Source of the DNA: Hyposmocoma kahamanoa | Taxonomy: Eukaryota > Arthropoda > Insecta > Lepidoptera > Cosmopterigidae | DNA: 64,000 bases | Direction: 5' to 3' | Assembly: GCF_003589595.1 (NCBI RefSeq) | Contig: NW_020654229.1 | Location: forward strand, 5,605,339 to 5,669,338 | Part shown: positions 54,257 to 63,994 of the stretch, piece after piece | Position numbering within the stretch: position 1 is the first letter of the stretch | How the letters are laid out: the number at the start of each line of letters is the position of its first letter | The notes under the pieces: generated by a model | The model's database searches: none | What the model was told of the DNA's origin: nothing | Seen by the model: the letters and a program-made list of their open reading frames with translations, nothing else | Made by a program: the position numbers and the translations under genes

Positions 54257-54473
54257 GTTATATATACCACATATCTTTAACTCCATCTTCTATAACAAAA
54301 TCATAAAGCTAATAAAGTTGAAAATAGCATGCAAGACAGTATTAATGCTGCAATACTGATGCTGCCCCTCCTGTAGCCCAAGATATCCCCTATATCGTAC
54401 AAGCGCAAGTTCTTTCTGTTCCGTTTCATTTTTAATGTCAATTTATCTAGAAATATAATTTACATTTCTTGAT
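54257..54473 (+). repeat. 217-bp direct repeat, proximal copy
   Basis: This copy ends 38 bp before the gene B exon 2 acceptor AG, so it overlaps the area where a branch point would be expected just downstream. It is probably the ancestral copy, because it is contiguous with the acceptor. Confidence 0.85.
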
Positions 54474-54511
54474 TTGAGAAATAACTAATACATCGCACTT
54501 GTTTTTTTTAG

Positions 54512-57500
54512 CTATCATTTGCGACAACATCACTGTAACTGTAACTGGAACTAATTTTACAACTACCACTAAACACATACCAGTACCAAATGGGACTAGA
54601 AAATACGTTAACCGTCAAAATACTACAACTACCATTGCACCTACAAATATAAATGTCGCTGAAGCTATTGTGAATGATATTAAAAGAAAGGCAGTTTTCA
54701 ACGATACTAAAGAAAAAGACGTAATGATAAATAATAATAACAATAATTCTAAATTATATTCCAATGTTCCTGTCGTACTTAACACTACATTTGTGACATC
54801 CCGTGTGGGGTCGACTGTTAAGCCCTCGTCTTCTACAGATGAACCTAATGCATTAAAAATCGCTAATGAATTACACCTGCTCGAGAAACTTACTGCAATA
54901 CTACCAGATGTTCTCGATGAGAAAATGAATAGTAATCAAAGTAGTGCCAATGAAACTGCAAAAAAGGATTTAGAAGTATTTGAACAGTTTTCATTGTCAC
55001 ACTATTTAGATCCAGACGCAGAAGTAGTTGTATTTAGAAAGAATGAAAGACCCCAAAGGCAAATTTCTGATTTATCACCTCAAAAACATATTTTAGACAA
55101 CAATAATAACGAAACGCACATTTTTGAATTAGCACCACAAATAAAGAATTTTGACACTTATAACAACGCCGATAAAACTGTTCCAACGGTCTACGATCGA
55201 AATAGAATGCTTATTTCAGATGCACCACCTCAGTTTAGATCTTTAGACAATGATAATATATCTCGAAAACTAATTCTAGATATGCCTAAGCCAGACTTTA
55301 ACCCAGTTTTACACATTTCCCAGTGTAATTCTTGTATAGCCAGTGTTAACAAAATGAACTGGAATATGCCAGAACCAATCAGTACAGCAAATAACCAGCA
55401 ATTTGATATAATACAGTCATATCCTTTACAAATTCGCAATACGGATATGTACAAAAGTCAAAATTCTTTTGACAATGATAAGGGAACTTATCTATATCTC
55501 TCACCTACACTGGATAATCCACATATTCTTCAAGGATATCGAAGAATTAATCATATAAATAAAAATTTTCGTACCAGCGACGACAATCCTCCTCTTCATT
55601 ACGAGATGGAAAAAAAATTGGAATCAAAAAATAAAAATGTAATTGAATCCAAAGTGGGTGCAGATAACACTATTTCTTTTGATATGCTCAACAATCCCTA
55701 TAGTAAGCTTAACTTAGTACTTCCCACGCCTGGATCAGATTTCAATAACAAGTATCCTTGGTTAATAGGAAATTCTCCTTTACATTCTGCACTGAGACGT
55801 CAACCATTGCCAGCTATGCATTCACTTTTAATGCTAAATGAACCTGAATCCAATTCAGATCTAAAATCTGCTACTCCAGCTCCAGTTGGATCACCAACGA
55901 AATTTTCTCAACTGCCTACCAACAAAGACAAGTTTGAATATTACGATACGCTTATAAATATTATTTCAAACAAAAACAAAATTTCCAATAATAATAAACA
56001 TCGTGCGAAAGAACCAGTGAATGCAATGTTCGAGACTGCTAACGAAAAGTTACTTTTAGAAATGAATGAATTTAAACAAAATTTTCTTAAATTAAAGCCA
56101 CAACACCTAGTGGGTGGACCGGGAAGGCTAGAGGATGAAAAACATCAATTGCCGTTGGATAAAAAAATCGATCTTCCAATTCAGTATCTAAAAATGGCTG
56201 ATACCAGTGCACAATCAAACAAAATAAGCCACGCAAGTGAAGCAATTATCGAAGATCAAGCTGAAGTTACAGCACGAAAAAGATACTCTTCAGCTAATTC
56301 AAACCAACTATCAACAATGGACAATAAAAAACCTGAAAGCAATAAACACGTAGTAACGGAAGACCTTATACAATATCCGTTTGAAGTACCACCTATGGAA
56401 ATTGATACTTCAAAGAGAAGAGCTTTGGATTCTAAAACTGGACGTAATATTCAAAGAGATTTGACCGTCCCTTTGGATATGCTTATAATACAATTATTAC
56501 GGGCTAATGGATTTGATACAGAGAAAATTGATCAATTTTGGCCACACCTTGTTGCTCTTTTAGCCAATCATATTCCTTATCTTCCTAAATCTATACCTTA
56601 CTATCCACCAAGTCAATTACCAAATGATAGTTTGAAAGTACAAAATATTAACATCCCTAATTTACCTGCTATTGAAAATATACGTAATGTTGAACCTAAA
56701 TACTTACCTATCCCAAACGTGATTTCTAATGTAACAGATAGACAACATATCACTCAATCTCATGGAGGGAAACTGAATAATGAAACAACAACAACAGTAA
56801 ATTACAATGTCACGGATTCAATACAAAATACAATACAGTCTTTGCTATCATCGCATAATGTTACTAACAATTCGGATACTATATCAGTTAGTACAACAAT
56901 TTTTCTTGATGTAACTGACAATGATACAAATTTAGACCCAAAAGATATTAGAAGACATTTGGAAATTATTAAAATTGAGAACAATGCTAATAACGCATCT
57001 GTTTTATTACTTAATAAAAGAAACTATGATGAAATATTGAAATCTTTAGACAGTTTTACATTAGAAAGAAAGAAAGCCTATGTAACTGTAGTACCAACTG
57101 AAAATACTAGAGAATATTTAGATATAGGACGGTCAAAATACAACAGAACTGTAGATCCAACATTTTTGGACAAAGTTTTTGGTAACAAATACACTCCCGA
57201 AAAACAAGTAACTATAGGTCCAGCAAAAGAAGAATTGTTAGATTCTAAAGACTTTTTAGACAATCCACAAGTTTTCAGCGCTTTGAAAAAACAGACAGAA
57301 CTTATGGGGAAACTGCTTCTTAAACTAAGAGGCGAGAGCGCTCGAAAGAACGCTGGAAAAGATTTCCAAGATTTGATAAAAGAAGTTGAGGCTAAAAAAC
57401 ATGGAACGTATACAACGGAAATTATAGAAGACCTGAATAAAAGAATAGGCGATGAAACAAAGACACCACCGACTACAGTTATGACAATGATTGACGAAAC

Positions 57501-57618
57501 GGAAGTACGTAAAGCATTAAGGAATAGTCCTTATGTAAAAAGGATTCTGAAGCTCAGTAAAATGAAAAGAGATAAATATTATCAAGGCAAGAAAACTGCG
57601 GAGCGTAAAAAATATTAA
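54512..57618 (+). CDS. Gene B, exon 2: large secreted low-complexity protein, paralogue of A
   Basis: Exon 2 encodes residues 16-1050 when joined to exon 1 (51523-51568). The apparent MFFLA start upstream is an artefact of reading through the polypyrimidine tract; the coding part begins IICDNITVTVTG. No known domain is recognised. It is rich in Asn, Lys, Asp, Ser and Thr, with homopolymeric Asn (NNNNNN near 85), Pro-rich patches and about a dozen N-glycosylation sequons (NIT, NFT, NQS, NET, NVT, NAS, NRT). Blocks shared with gene A: 62-80 (AEAIVNDIKRK), 668-712 (LDMLIIQLLRANGF ... WPHLVALL), 860-872 (LDSFTLERKK), 924-965 (NPQVFSALKKQTELMGKLLL) and 1010-1050 (basic tail). One CxxC (CNSC near 290) is not conserved. 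Inferred extracellular and largely disordered. Function unknown. Confidence 0.88.
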
Positions 57619-57619
57619 A
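57614..57619 (+). terminator. Poly(A) signal of gene B overlapping the stop codon
   Basis: ATTAAA spans the TAA stop (57616-57618), followed by a GT-rich stretch (tttggtgttttt). This mirrors gene A, where AATAAA overlaps the stop. Confidence 0.55.
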
Positions 57620-57828
57620 TATATATTTGGTGTTTTTTATTTTAATTTTAAACTGGCTGATTCAGGCTCATCATCAAAATTCCAATGTTTCGTCAATTCA
57701 AAACTGTATAATGATCGTGAGAGTATTATCATAATGATATCCATTCCTGTTAAAAATACGAACATACTTTTGTGTAAATATTTAGTAAAGGAGATGGTCA
57801 GGTAAACATTTAATTCCTCACACGATTT

Positions 57829-58075
57829 TATTTATTTATTTATTTAAACTTTATTGCACACAAAGATGGCGGACTTAATGCCATTAAGCATTCTCTATCA
57901 GTCAACCGGAGAGCTGAGTTCAGTTTAAATAAAAGGGGTGAATAACATGACAAATAAAACATAAATAACGCACAAATAAATAAAAAATATAGTTAACTAT
58001 GATAATTATTTACACACATTATAAAATATACATACGATATATAACATATAATACATGACACATATAATGTATAAT
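57829..58075 (-). repeat. Retroposon 3' end, antisense
   Basis: A (ttta)n run leads into actttattgcacacaaagat, ggcggacttaatgccattaa and gcattctctatcagtcaacc, a style common at antisense 3' ends of lepidopteran retroposons (recalled). No coding part is visible. Confidence 0.5.
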
Positions 58076-58277
58076 ATATATAGGCTGTATATTTGAAAGT
58101 GAGACACATTCATACATGTCATAGTAAATCATGTTACAACTTAATGTAGACTAAAATAAAATTAGGATACGGGACAGAACAAAAAATAAATCAACAAATG
58201 CGTTTTGAAGTGTGCATAGGAATAAACCGATTCCCTTTACGCTTGATTTCGCAATGGGAATACTACCAAGAGAGCGC

Positions 58278-58445
58278 CGAGTGAGACAGCAACAACAACA
58301 GTGGTTTCACATAGTAACAGGTGACGAAACATGGATTTATAGTTACGATCCCAAAACAAAGCAGCAATCGAGCGTATGGGTCTTTCGAGATGAGCCGAAA
58401 CCAACCCAAGTTGCGCGCGTGCAAAGTGCCCCGAAGCCAGGGGTT
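58278..58445 (+). pseudogene. Mariner transposase, first-catalytic-Asp fragment
   Basis: The frame reads FHIVTGDETWIYSYDP, KTKQQSSVWVFRDEPKPTQV and ARVQSAPK. GDETWI holds the first catalytic Asp of mariner transposases. The HTH domain upstream and the second and third Asp downstream are missing. About 55 residues remain, so it is dead. A different portion of a mariner transposase survives at 4280-4567. Confidence 0.85.
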
Positions 58446-58606
58446 CCCAAAATTATTTCGTCTACTGCCAACTATGATTTATTGAATTATTTTTTAGCGC
58501 CTCCATTTTTTCACCTACTTAAAACCACTATAACTTCAAATTAAATTGAATATTGTGAGCTATATTAGCAGAGATTAAACATTCATTCTAAACGAGACTT
58601 TTACTA

Positions 58607-58691
58607 TAGCCCGCAAGAGTTAACTTGAGACCTGAGCGCAGCAGGTAGTACACAACCGGCGCTCAGGTCTCAAGTTAACTCTTACGGGCTA
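58607..58691. repeat. Hairpin with 33-bp arms
   Basis: tagcccgcaagagttaactt then gagacctgagcgc pairs with its inverse at 58659-58691 with a single mismatch (c versus t). The spacer is 19 bases. A small foldback, possibly a minimal MITE; no target duplication is assigned. Confidence 0.85.
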
Positions 58692-58791
58692 CACCTGCCA
58701 ATGAGAATGATTATTGAAACGCAACTTTATAGTATTCAGACAGAGTATCTTTTATTCAAAATAAAACAAACAATCGATTGTAATATAAAAA

Positions 58792-60469
58792 CTAATGTGA
58801 ACGATGCTGTTTAATAAGTTTGTTGATATCAGGTTCCAATTTACTCAAGAACAGCCGCAAGTCACCACGTTCGGTAACAAGCAAACGATTTCTCTTTTTA
58901 GTAAGCAGCGTTGTCACAGCACTAAAACCACGTTCACACAAATATGACGATGGGAATGCTATCGAGAATCGTTGAACGATTGACCACAATCCAGGGTACA
59001 ATGCGGGATCGGTTTTTGTAGCCAAAATTCTTGGTAGCCATTTTTGAACTTGATGTTTATTTCCTCGTTCGTTGTCAATTCTATAAGTTCTTCTTCCAGC
59101 TGAGGTGATATTGCTGTGTTGACATTTGAAAACGGATCCAACACCCAGTCTGGCATTTCCGAATTCAAAATGTCCTGGTATCGTTCGGTGAAGTCAATGT
59201 GGAGGTTTTCCAAATGTTGGCAGTAAGCAAACAAGTCGTCGTTAATGCAGGATAGTAATAAATTCGGAAAATTGTGAAACACACGTCTGCCCATATTCTT
59301 TTTGTGTAGAGCAACGACATTTTTTGTTTAAATTAAATTTAGTTCATCGCCTTGCAGTTGGAGATTCATGTCGTTGAACAATTTATACAGGGGCCTTACC
59401 ATGAACTCTTATTACGATTCAGATTAGGCCCTAGGAGACAGCACTACATGAAGTGTATATCACCATCCCGCTTCTCTCTTCTTTGATGTAATGAGCTTGT
59501 TGCGCAATTCTGTATCTTTAGTTTCCAAAAACTTTATCACAGAGTCATACAGGTTGTAAAATCGAGTCAGACAATTGCCTCTTTATAGCCAACGAACTTT
59601 AATATAAAACAACAAACGGTTGAAATCTTCGTCATTAGTAACACAAAGCTGATGAAATAATCTATCATTCAAAGAGCTGTTATGGATTTTATTGAATGCT
59701 TTGATGACATTTTGCAGTGATTGAAATATTCGTTAACTTAAATTTCTAGCAACCAAATGTTGTCTATGAATAACGCAATGTACAGCAAGGACATCTGGAA
59801 TTTTATTTTTTAAGTACGCTATGAAGCCTTTATGGCACCCTGTCATAGCCGGAGCGCCATCCGTAGCAACTGATATAATATTTTTCAAGGAAATCTCTTT
59901 CTCATCACAAAACTTTTTCAATGTCTAAATTTCTTAGTTCTTCACATATTTTCTCATCTTTAATAAACCTCACGTAAGACAGCAACAATGCTTCATTAGT
60001 TGGTAAAGTGGACTCATCGAGCTGAATTGAGAATTGACTAGTCCTCAGATGATTGCACAATGATTCTTCAATGTTTTCACCCATTTCATCAATTCGTCTT
60101 TGCACAGAATTCTTACTCTTCTCCGATGTTCTGTGGTTCGCCTTTTTGAGCAATTAACAAAGAGATACTGTACGAAGCTCGAAGTCCGTCGTCATCTTGC
60201 TTAGCAGCCGCCGAAAAGAGTTTTGCTTCACTTGGCTGAGTATTATGCTTCTTCTCTAGGTCTTGAAAACATGCTACATTCTTGTCTTTCTTATCTGGAC
60301 GCATTTTATTCAAATGATCTTGCCGTCTTGAAGGCTTCATTGCTTCATTCGAAAATGTTTTTAGACATAGAAGGCACAAAGGCGACGATGGGTTTGTGGG
60401 ATTTTCAATGAATCCGAATTTAGTATATTCCGCACAGTATTGCCGTCTCTTCTTTTTTACTACCGACAT
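58792..60469 (-). pseudogene. hAT transposase (Buster/ZBED-like), multiply disrupted
   Basis: Minus-strand pieces in order: BED-type zinc-finger region at 60469-60113 (CAEYTKFGFI, PLCLLCLKTFSNEAMKPSR with a C..C..H spacing, QDHLNK); the start of the catalytic part at 60153-59905 (HLRTSQFSIQLDESTLPTNE); 59921-59733 (SVATDGAPAMTGCHKGFIAY then AVHCVIHRQHLVARNL); a decayed stretch; 59294-58959; and the C-terminal dimerisation region at 59025-58792 (SSYLCERGFSAVTTLLTKKR then NRL). At least four frame changes and several stops rule out activity. The family normally runs to about 600 residues, so most of the length is still represented. Terminal repeats were not found with confidence. Confidence 0.85.
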
Positions 60470-60908
60470 TGTTTTGTTTTGAGAAATACGTAAGTAAGTG
60501 TTGAACTTAAGTACTGCTTATCTTTTGTGAAACCGCAAATGAAAATAAAATAAATATTACGTTGTTTATATAGGATTGCATAAGCAGCACGCACCGACAG
60601 GAATAAGACAAACATGCATAAACTCGTTTATCTCATTCGACGTCCAATCGTACTCAACAAGTAATAACAAGTATTCTATGAACCAGCCGATTAATACAGG
60701 AATGCACAAATCGGGTTATTTAACAAAAAGTTGTTAAAACATGATTGCCCGCGGTCTATTAAAATGAGAAACTCAATAAAACAGGACAGACATATGAACT
60801 ACACGGAGAGAAATATCGAACCGAGTTAGTTTGAGCAATCTCCTAATTAATATTAGTTCTTGTTCACAAGTTGTAGTCGAGAGTCGAGAGCTCAGTCGGT
60901 GTCTAAGT
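60470..60908. other. Nothing recognised upstream of the hAT remnant
   Basis: AT-rich. The element's 5' end may lie here, but no terminal repeat matching the other flank was identified. Confidence 0.4.
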
Positions 60909-61005
60909 GTCGTATTCCAGAACTATACTCAATGCTCAAGTCACGACTTGAGTATGATTTCAAGCACCGGAAATACGACCCTAATGGCAAGGACTTGAGT
61001 ATGAT
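60909..61005 (+). mobile_element. Partial copy of the 40-bp-TIR MITE
   Basis: gtcgtattccagaactatac then tcaatgctcaagtca matches the left arm at 33890-33929, and gagtatgatttcaagcaccg matches the centre. The right arm is missing. Confidence 0.65.
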
Positions 61006-61747
61006 TTATATGTATGAGTATGAATGTATAACTCGACACAACTCGGCATTTGTTTTTCGAAATTTAAAAAAATTAAATTTATTACAATCGTCACTTATGG
61101 GGTCGCTGGCCAGCACAACTTCTACCTCCGGCAAACACGCGTCAAAGCTGCAAAACAAAGCAGTTTCAAATTGACGATATGTTAAGTAAACGTTTTTATT
61201 TTTGTTTTATTAAAACTTTTTAATCAGCTACCCCTTGCAATACTAGTTATTCTAAAAACTTACAGATGCGACTCGCATTTGATTATATTTTTGTCGATAA
61301 TGACTTGAGATTTGACCTCACTATTGTAATCTGTCAAAACGGCCATCATAGCGTGCTGGTACTGTAACAGATTATGGATCTTGTTATCTCAAATAAAATA
61401 ATTTTATTCTAATATACAGTACATTCGACGACGTTATTGAATGCAATTGCTGCGGTTCAACCGGACTGTATTGAATTGACCTGAATGACGAACACTGCAT
61501 AACGTTATGCCTACCTAAGCGTAATATTACTATACGGTTAGCGACAAATCTAGCGAGAAAATTCCAACAAGTAAAAATGCGTAAAAATCTGCAATGTGGT
61601 TCGATTTTTTATGATAGATCAAAGCACGGAAGAAAAAAAAATGAAATGGCCTTAAGTCTCGATTACTATCAGAATCACAGTCGCCTAAAAACTCACACTA
61701 ATATATGTCGTAGTTTTTAATGTAATAAGCTGTAACAAATTCAGTAT
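61006..61747. other. Nothing recognised
   Basis: No supported feature. It could contain an upstream exon of the peptidase gene at 62511, but I did not find one with matching phase-0 splicing. Confidence 0.35.
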
Positions 61748-62015
61748 GCTCATTATATCCAAATTTAGCTCTCAAATTCGAGTGATAAACCTGTAAAATT
61801 TTTAAATTTAATATAGCTAACGTGGGGAGCACTGTGACGTCGCATTTTTTGGCATCGCGAACGCCGCGACCAATGACTGCAGAAGATTTACACAGTGCCA
61901 AACATGGCTGCAAGGTGATTTTAAAACATTTTGACAGTTCTGCACTGTAATAAAGTAATTTTATCAACGACATAATTTAACGCGACAAACGATATGAAAA
62001 GAAATAATAAAAACA
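61748..62015. repeat. Dispersed repeat R3, copy 2
   Basis: It matches 5184-5452 (tagctctcaaattcgagtga, cgccgcgaccaatgactgca, aaacatggctgcaaggtgat). Confidence 0.65.
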
Positions 62016-62329
62016 AACATACCGATATATTATATATATTATTGGAAAAAGCTGAGGAGAACAGTTTTAGTACAGTTCAAAACATGAGAGCTATTAGAAC
62101 TACGTAAATAATGACTTAAATATATACGCAATTTCATATCGGTGTCCTTGTTGTTCAAAATGTATAACAATTCATCATTGCCAAATAAGCACACTTAGCT
62201 TTATCAACTGAAATAAATATTATCACGGGAGGTTTATCACACATCACTGTCATGCTACGGCCACTGGACTGTTTATAATTTAAACTTCACCCTGTTGGCA
62301 TATCGTTGAGCTCTACTGCTATTACTTTT

Positions 62330-62425
62330 TTGTTTCCGTGTAATTTGTGATAGTGTATGTGTGTCTATGGCACCCGCGATACAGGGTTTCCCTAGAGCGG
62401 GGTTATGAGTGTGTACGTGCTCATA
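62330..62425 (+). mobile_element. SINE S1 3' body
   Basis: gtgtaatttgtgatagtgta, ggcacccgcgatacagggtt, tccctagagcggggttatga. The head is missing (5'-truncated). Confidence 0.6.
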
Positions 62426-62510
62426 GTTGTGATTTTGAATAACCACGAGATTTATTTGTGCGGCGCTGTTTAAATTATAAAAAATAATAATTCTTATTTT
62501 TATTTTTCAG

Positions 62511-62611
62511 GTAATTCGCGGTGTTCACATCGAACCAGCTCACGTGGTTAAAAAGCGAAGCATTGACCAACCTTTACGAATTAGTATATTCTACGACCAT
62601 TCCGTGTATAG
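62511..62611 (+). CDS. Internal exon, invadolysin/leishmanolysin-like M8 peptidase (probable)
   Basis: A 101-nt exon bounded by a strong acceptor (tttttatttttcag) and donor (AG|GTGAGC). It is open in one frame: VIRGVHIEPAHVVKKRSID then QPLRISIFYDHSVYR, starting in phase 0 and ending in phase 2. The pattern V.H...I.P.HV.KR....QPLRI...YD.SVYRL corresponds to the segment before the catalytic domain in leishmanolysin-like peptidases (invadolysin), zinc metallopeptidases with HExxH further downstream; this is recalled, not searched. It lacks the catalytic motif itself, as expected for an early exon. The KR dibasic could be a propeptide site. Confidence 0.65.
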
Positions 62612-62894
62612 GTGAGCATCATTAATATATTTGTCCTGTTTATAGATGGCGTCACACGGCCTGTGGTTTCACAGGCCGTCCCGCGCCATGTCGCTTTATT
62701 CTACCAGGGACTGCGATAATTTCTACATTAAGAGTCGATACAATCTGTAATGGCTTTGGTTGATTCCGTACAATAGTGGTAGTGTTAAATCAATTACTTT
62801 GGAATAAATATATAGTAAAATTGACTATATACACTGATTAGTATATGGTGTAAAAAACACGATTTCTAAATATTTTCGCGATAAAAAAAACAAA

Positions 62895-63110
62895 TTAACC
62901 TCGAAATTTTACAAGAAAACCGCTTTACATATACCAATGATTTTTTTTTAATATCAACTGAACTAAATAGAACACCTCGTATACTATACGATACCTATAC
63001 ATTTTTCTATCAAAATAAATTGTGAAATAAAGCCGGTGTCCCTGCTGCTCAACTCAAGCAAAATGAATTGTATTAGAACGGGAAAAATTGAAATTCGGCC
63101 TGAGGTAGTC
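62895..63110 (+). repeat. Dispersed repeat R9, copy 2
   Basis: It matches 7392-7610 (tttacaagaaaaccgcttta, aataaagccggtgtccctgc, gaattgtattagaacggg). Confidence 0.5.
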
Positions 63111-63194
63111 TCGATTCTTAAGTAGTATGTTAAAGTTTAAAGACCGACCGTATAAAGTTAATTTAAAATATTGGCTGCTCGTGTTTTCAATTAA

Positions 63195-63510
63195 GGACCA
63201 ATTAATTTGCTGCAATTAAAAGCTGGCTCCTGAGCTGAGCGGGCGGAAAGAATAAAAAGTAATAAGTACCTGGATCTCGGCTCCGACTACCTATTTGCCT
63301 TTGGAGTCGAAACCCTTGGCCCGTCGGGTCCCAGTGCCCTTCATCTGTACAAAATTTTATATAAAAAAATAATAGACTGTTTGAGAAATCCAAGGGCTGG
63401 CAGCTACCTTGCCCAACGCATTAGCATAGCAATACAAAGGGGAAACGCTGCCAGCATCTTGGGCACCGGCGACCCAATTTTATTAGTATAATTTAAAAAT
63501 CCTAGTTTTA
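63195..63510 (+). pseudogene. Non-LTR retrotransposon ORF tail
   Basis: Same signature as 6365-6690: FGVETLGPSGPSALHLYK, then a broken [17 protein letters not shown]. Plus strand; disrupted. Confidence 0.6.
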
Positions 63511-63559
63511 CTTTCTAGTATTTAAGCTTTTATTGTCTTTTTTAAATTACCTGAATATG

Positions 63560-63724
63560 GGAAATGAAACTATTTTTCCGGATTTAAATCGCGTATATTT
63601 GTTTTTTCAAACAAACCGACGTTTCGGGCCCTTTACAGGTCCCATGGTCACGGTTGACGAAACGTCGGTTTGTTTGAAAAAACAAATATACGCGATTTAA
63701 ATCCGGAAAAATAGTTTCATTTCC
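63560..63724. mobile_element. Perfect 67-bp inverted repeat, Penelope-like terminal pair
   Basis: Left arm 63560-63626 and right arm 63658-63724 are exact inverse copies with a 31-base spacer (ggccctttacaggtcccatg gtcacggttga). Each arm ends cgaaacgtcggtttgttt on its inner side. The same sequence as a single arm follows the Penelope-like remnant at 47641-47745. This suggests two terminal repeats in head-to-head orientation, as Penelope-like elements can form. 63800-63875 may be half of the foldback seen at 7918. Confidence 0.75.
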
Positions 63725-63994
63725 TATGTGTAACAATCGCGAAAACCTAAGATCAAAATTAAAATATAATGTGGTACTAAATTGAATTTCAATATAGTCG
63801 GCTAATGGTAAAACTCTCAAAAGTCTCATTCAGCTTAATGGCACTTAGTGAGTTTTACCTTTTAACAGACGATATATTATTAATGAATTTTGTAAACAAT
63901 TAATTGTGTAACTGGTAATTTTTTTTAAATAACGGATGTTAATCCTTTTTTGGGGCTTACATTAATTTTCTAATCTCTATTTAAATATTTTTAG

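Larger units (their letters stand above)
51569..54511 (+). other. Gene B intron 1 (phase 1, 2943 bp)
   Basis: Donor C|GTAAGT at 51568/51569; acceptor with a T8 tract then AG at 54510-54511. It contains a CpG-rich TIR element, a 217-bp direct duplication, R6 and R1 fragments. Different repeats occupy gene A intron 1. Confidence 0.7.
62612..63994 (+). other. Intron of the probable M8 peptidase gene
   Basis: Donor GTGAGC at 62612 and acceptor tatttttag ending 63994. It contains R9, a retrotransposon ORF tail and the 67-bp palindrome. Phase-2 joining adds G to AG, giving Arg, then Leu, the residue expected after SVYR in this family. Confidence 0.55.

Noticed and set aside
52707..54473. 217-bp repeats as LTRs of a miniature LTR retrotransposon
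   Set aside because: The repeats do not begin with TG and end with CA, no primer-binding site or polypurine tract is evident, and the interior consists of unrelated retroposon fragments.
54499..54511. Gene B starting at MFFLA
   Set aside because: These codons read through a T-rich polypyrimidine tract ending in AG. Exon 1 at 51523 gives a better, homologous start.
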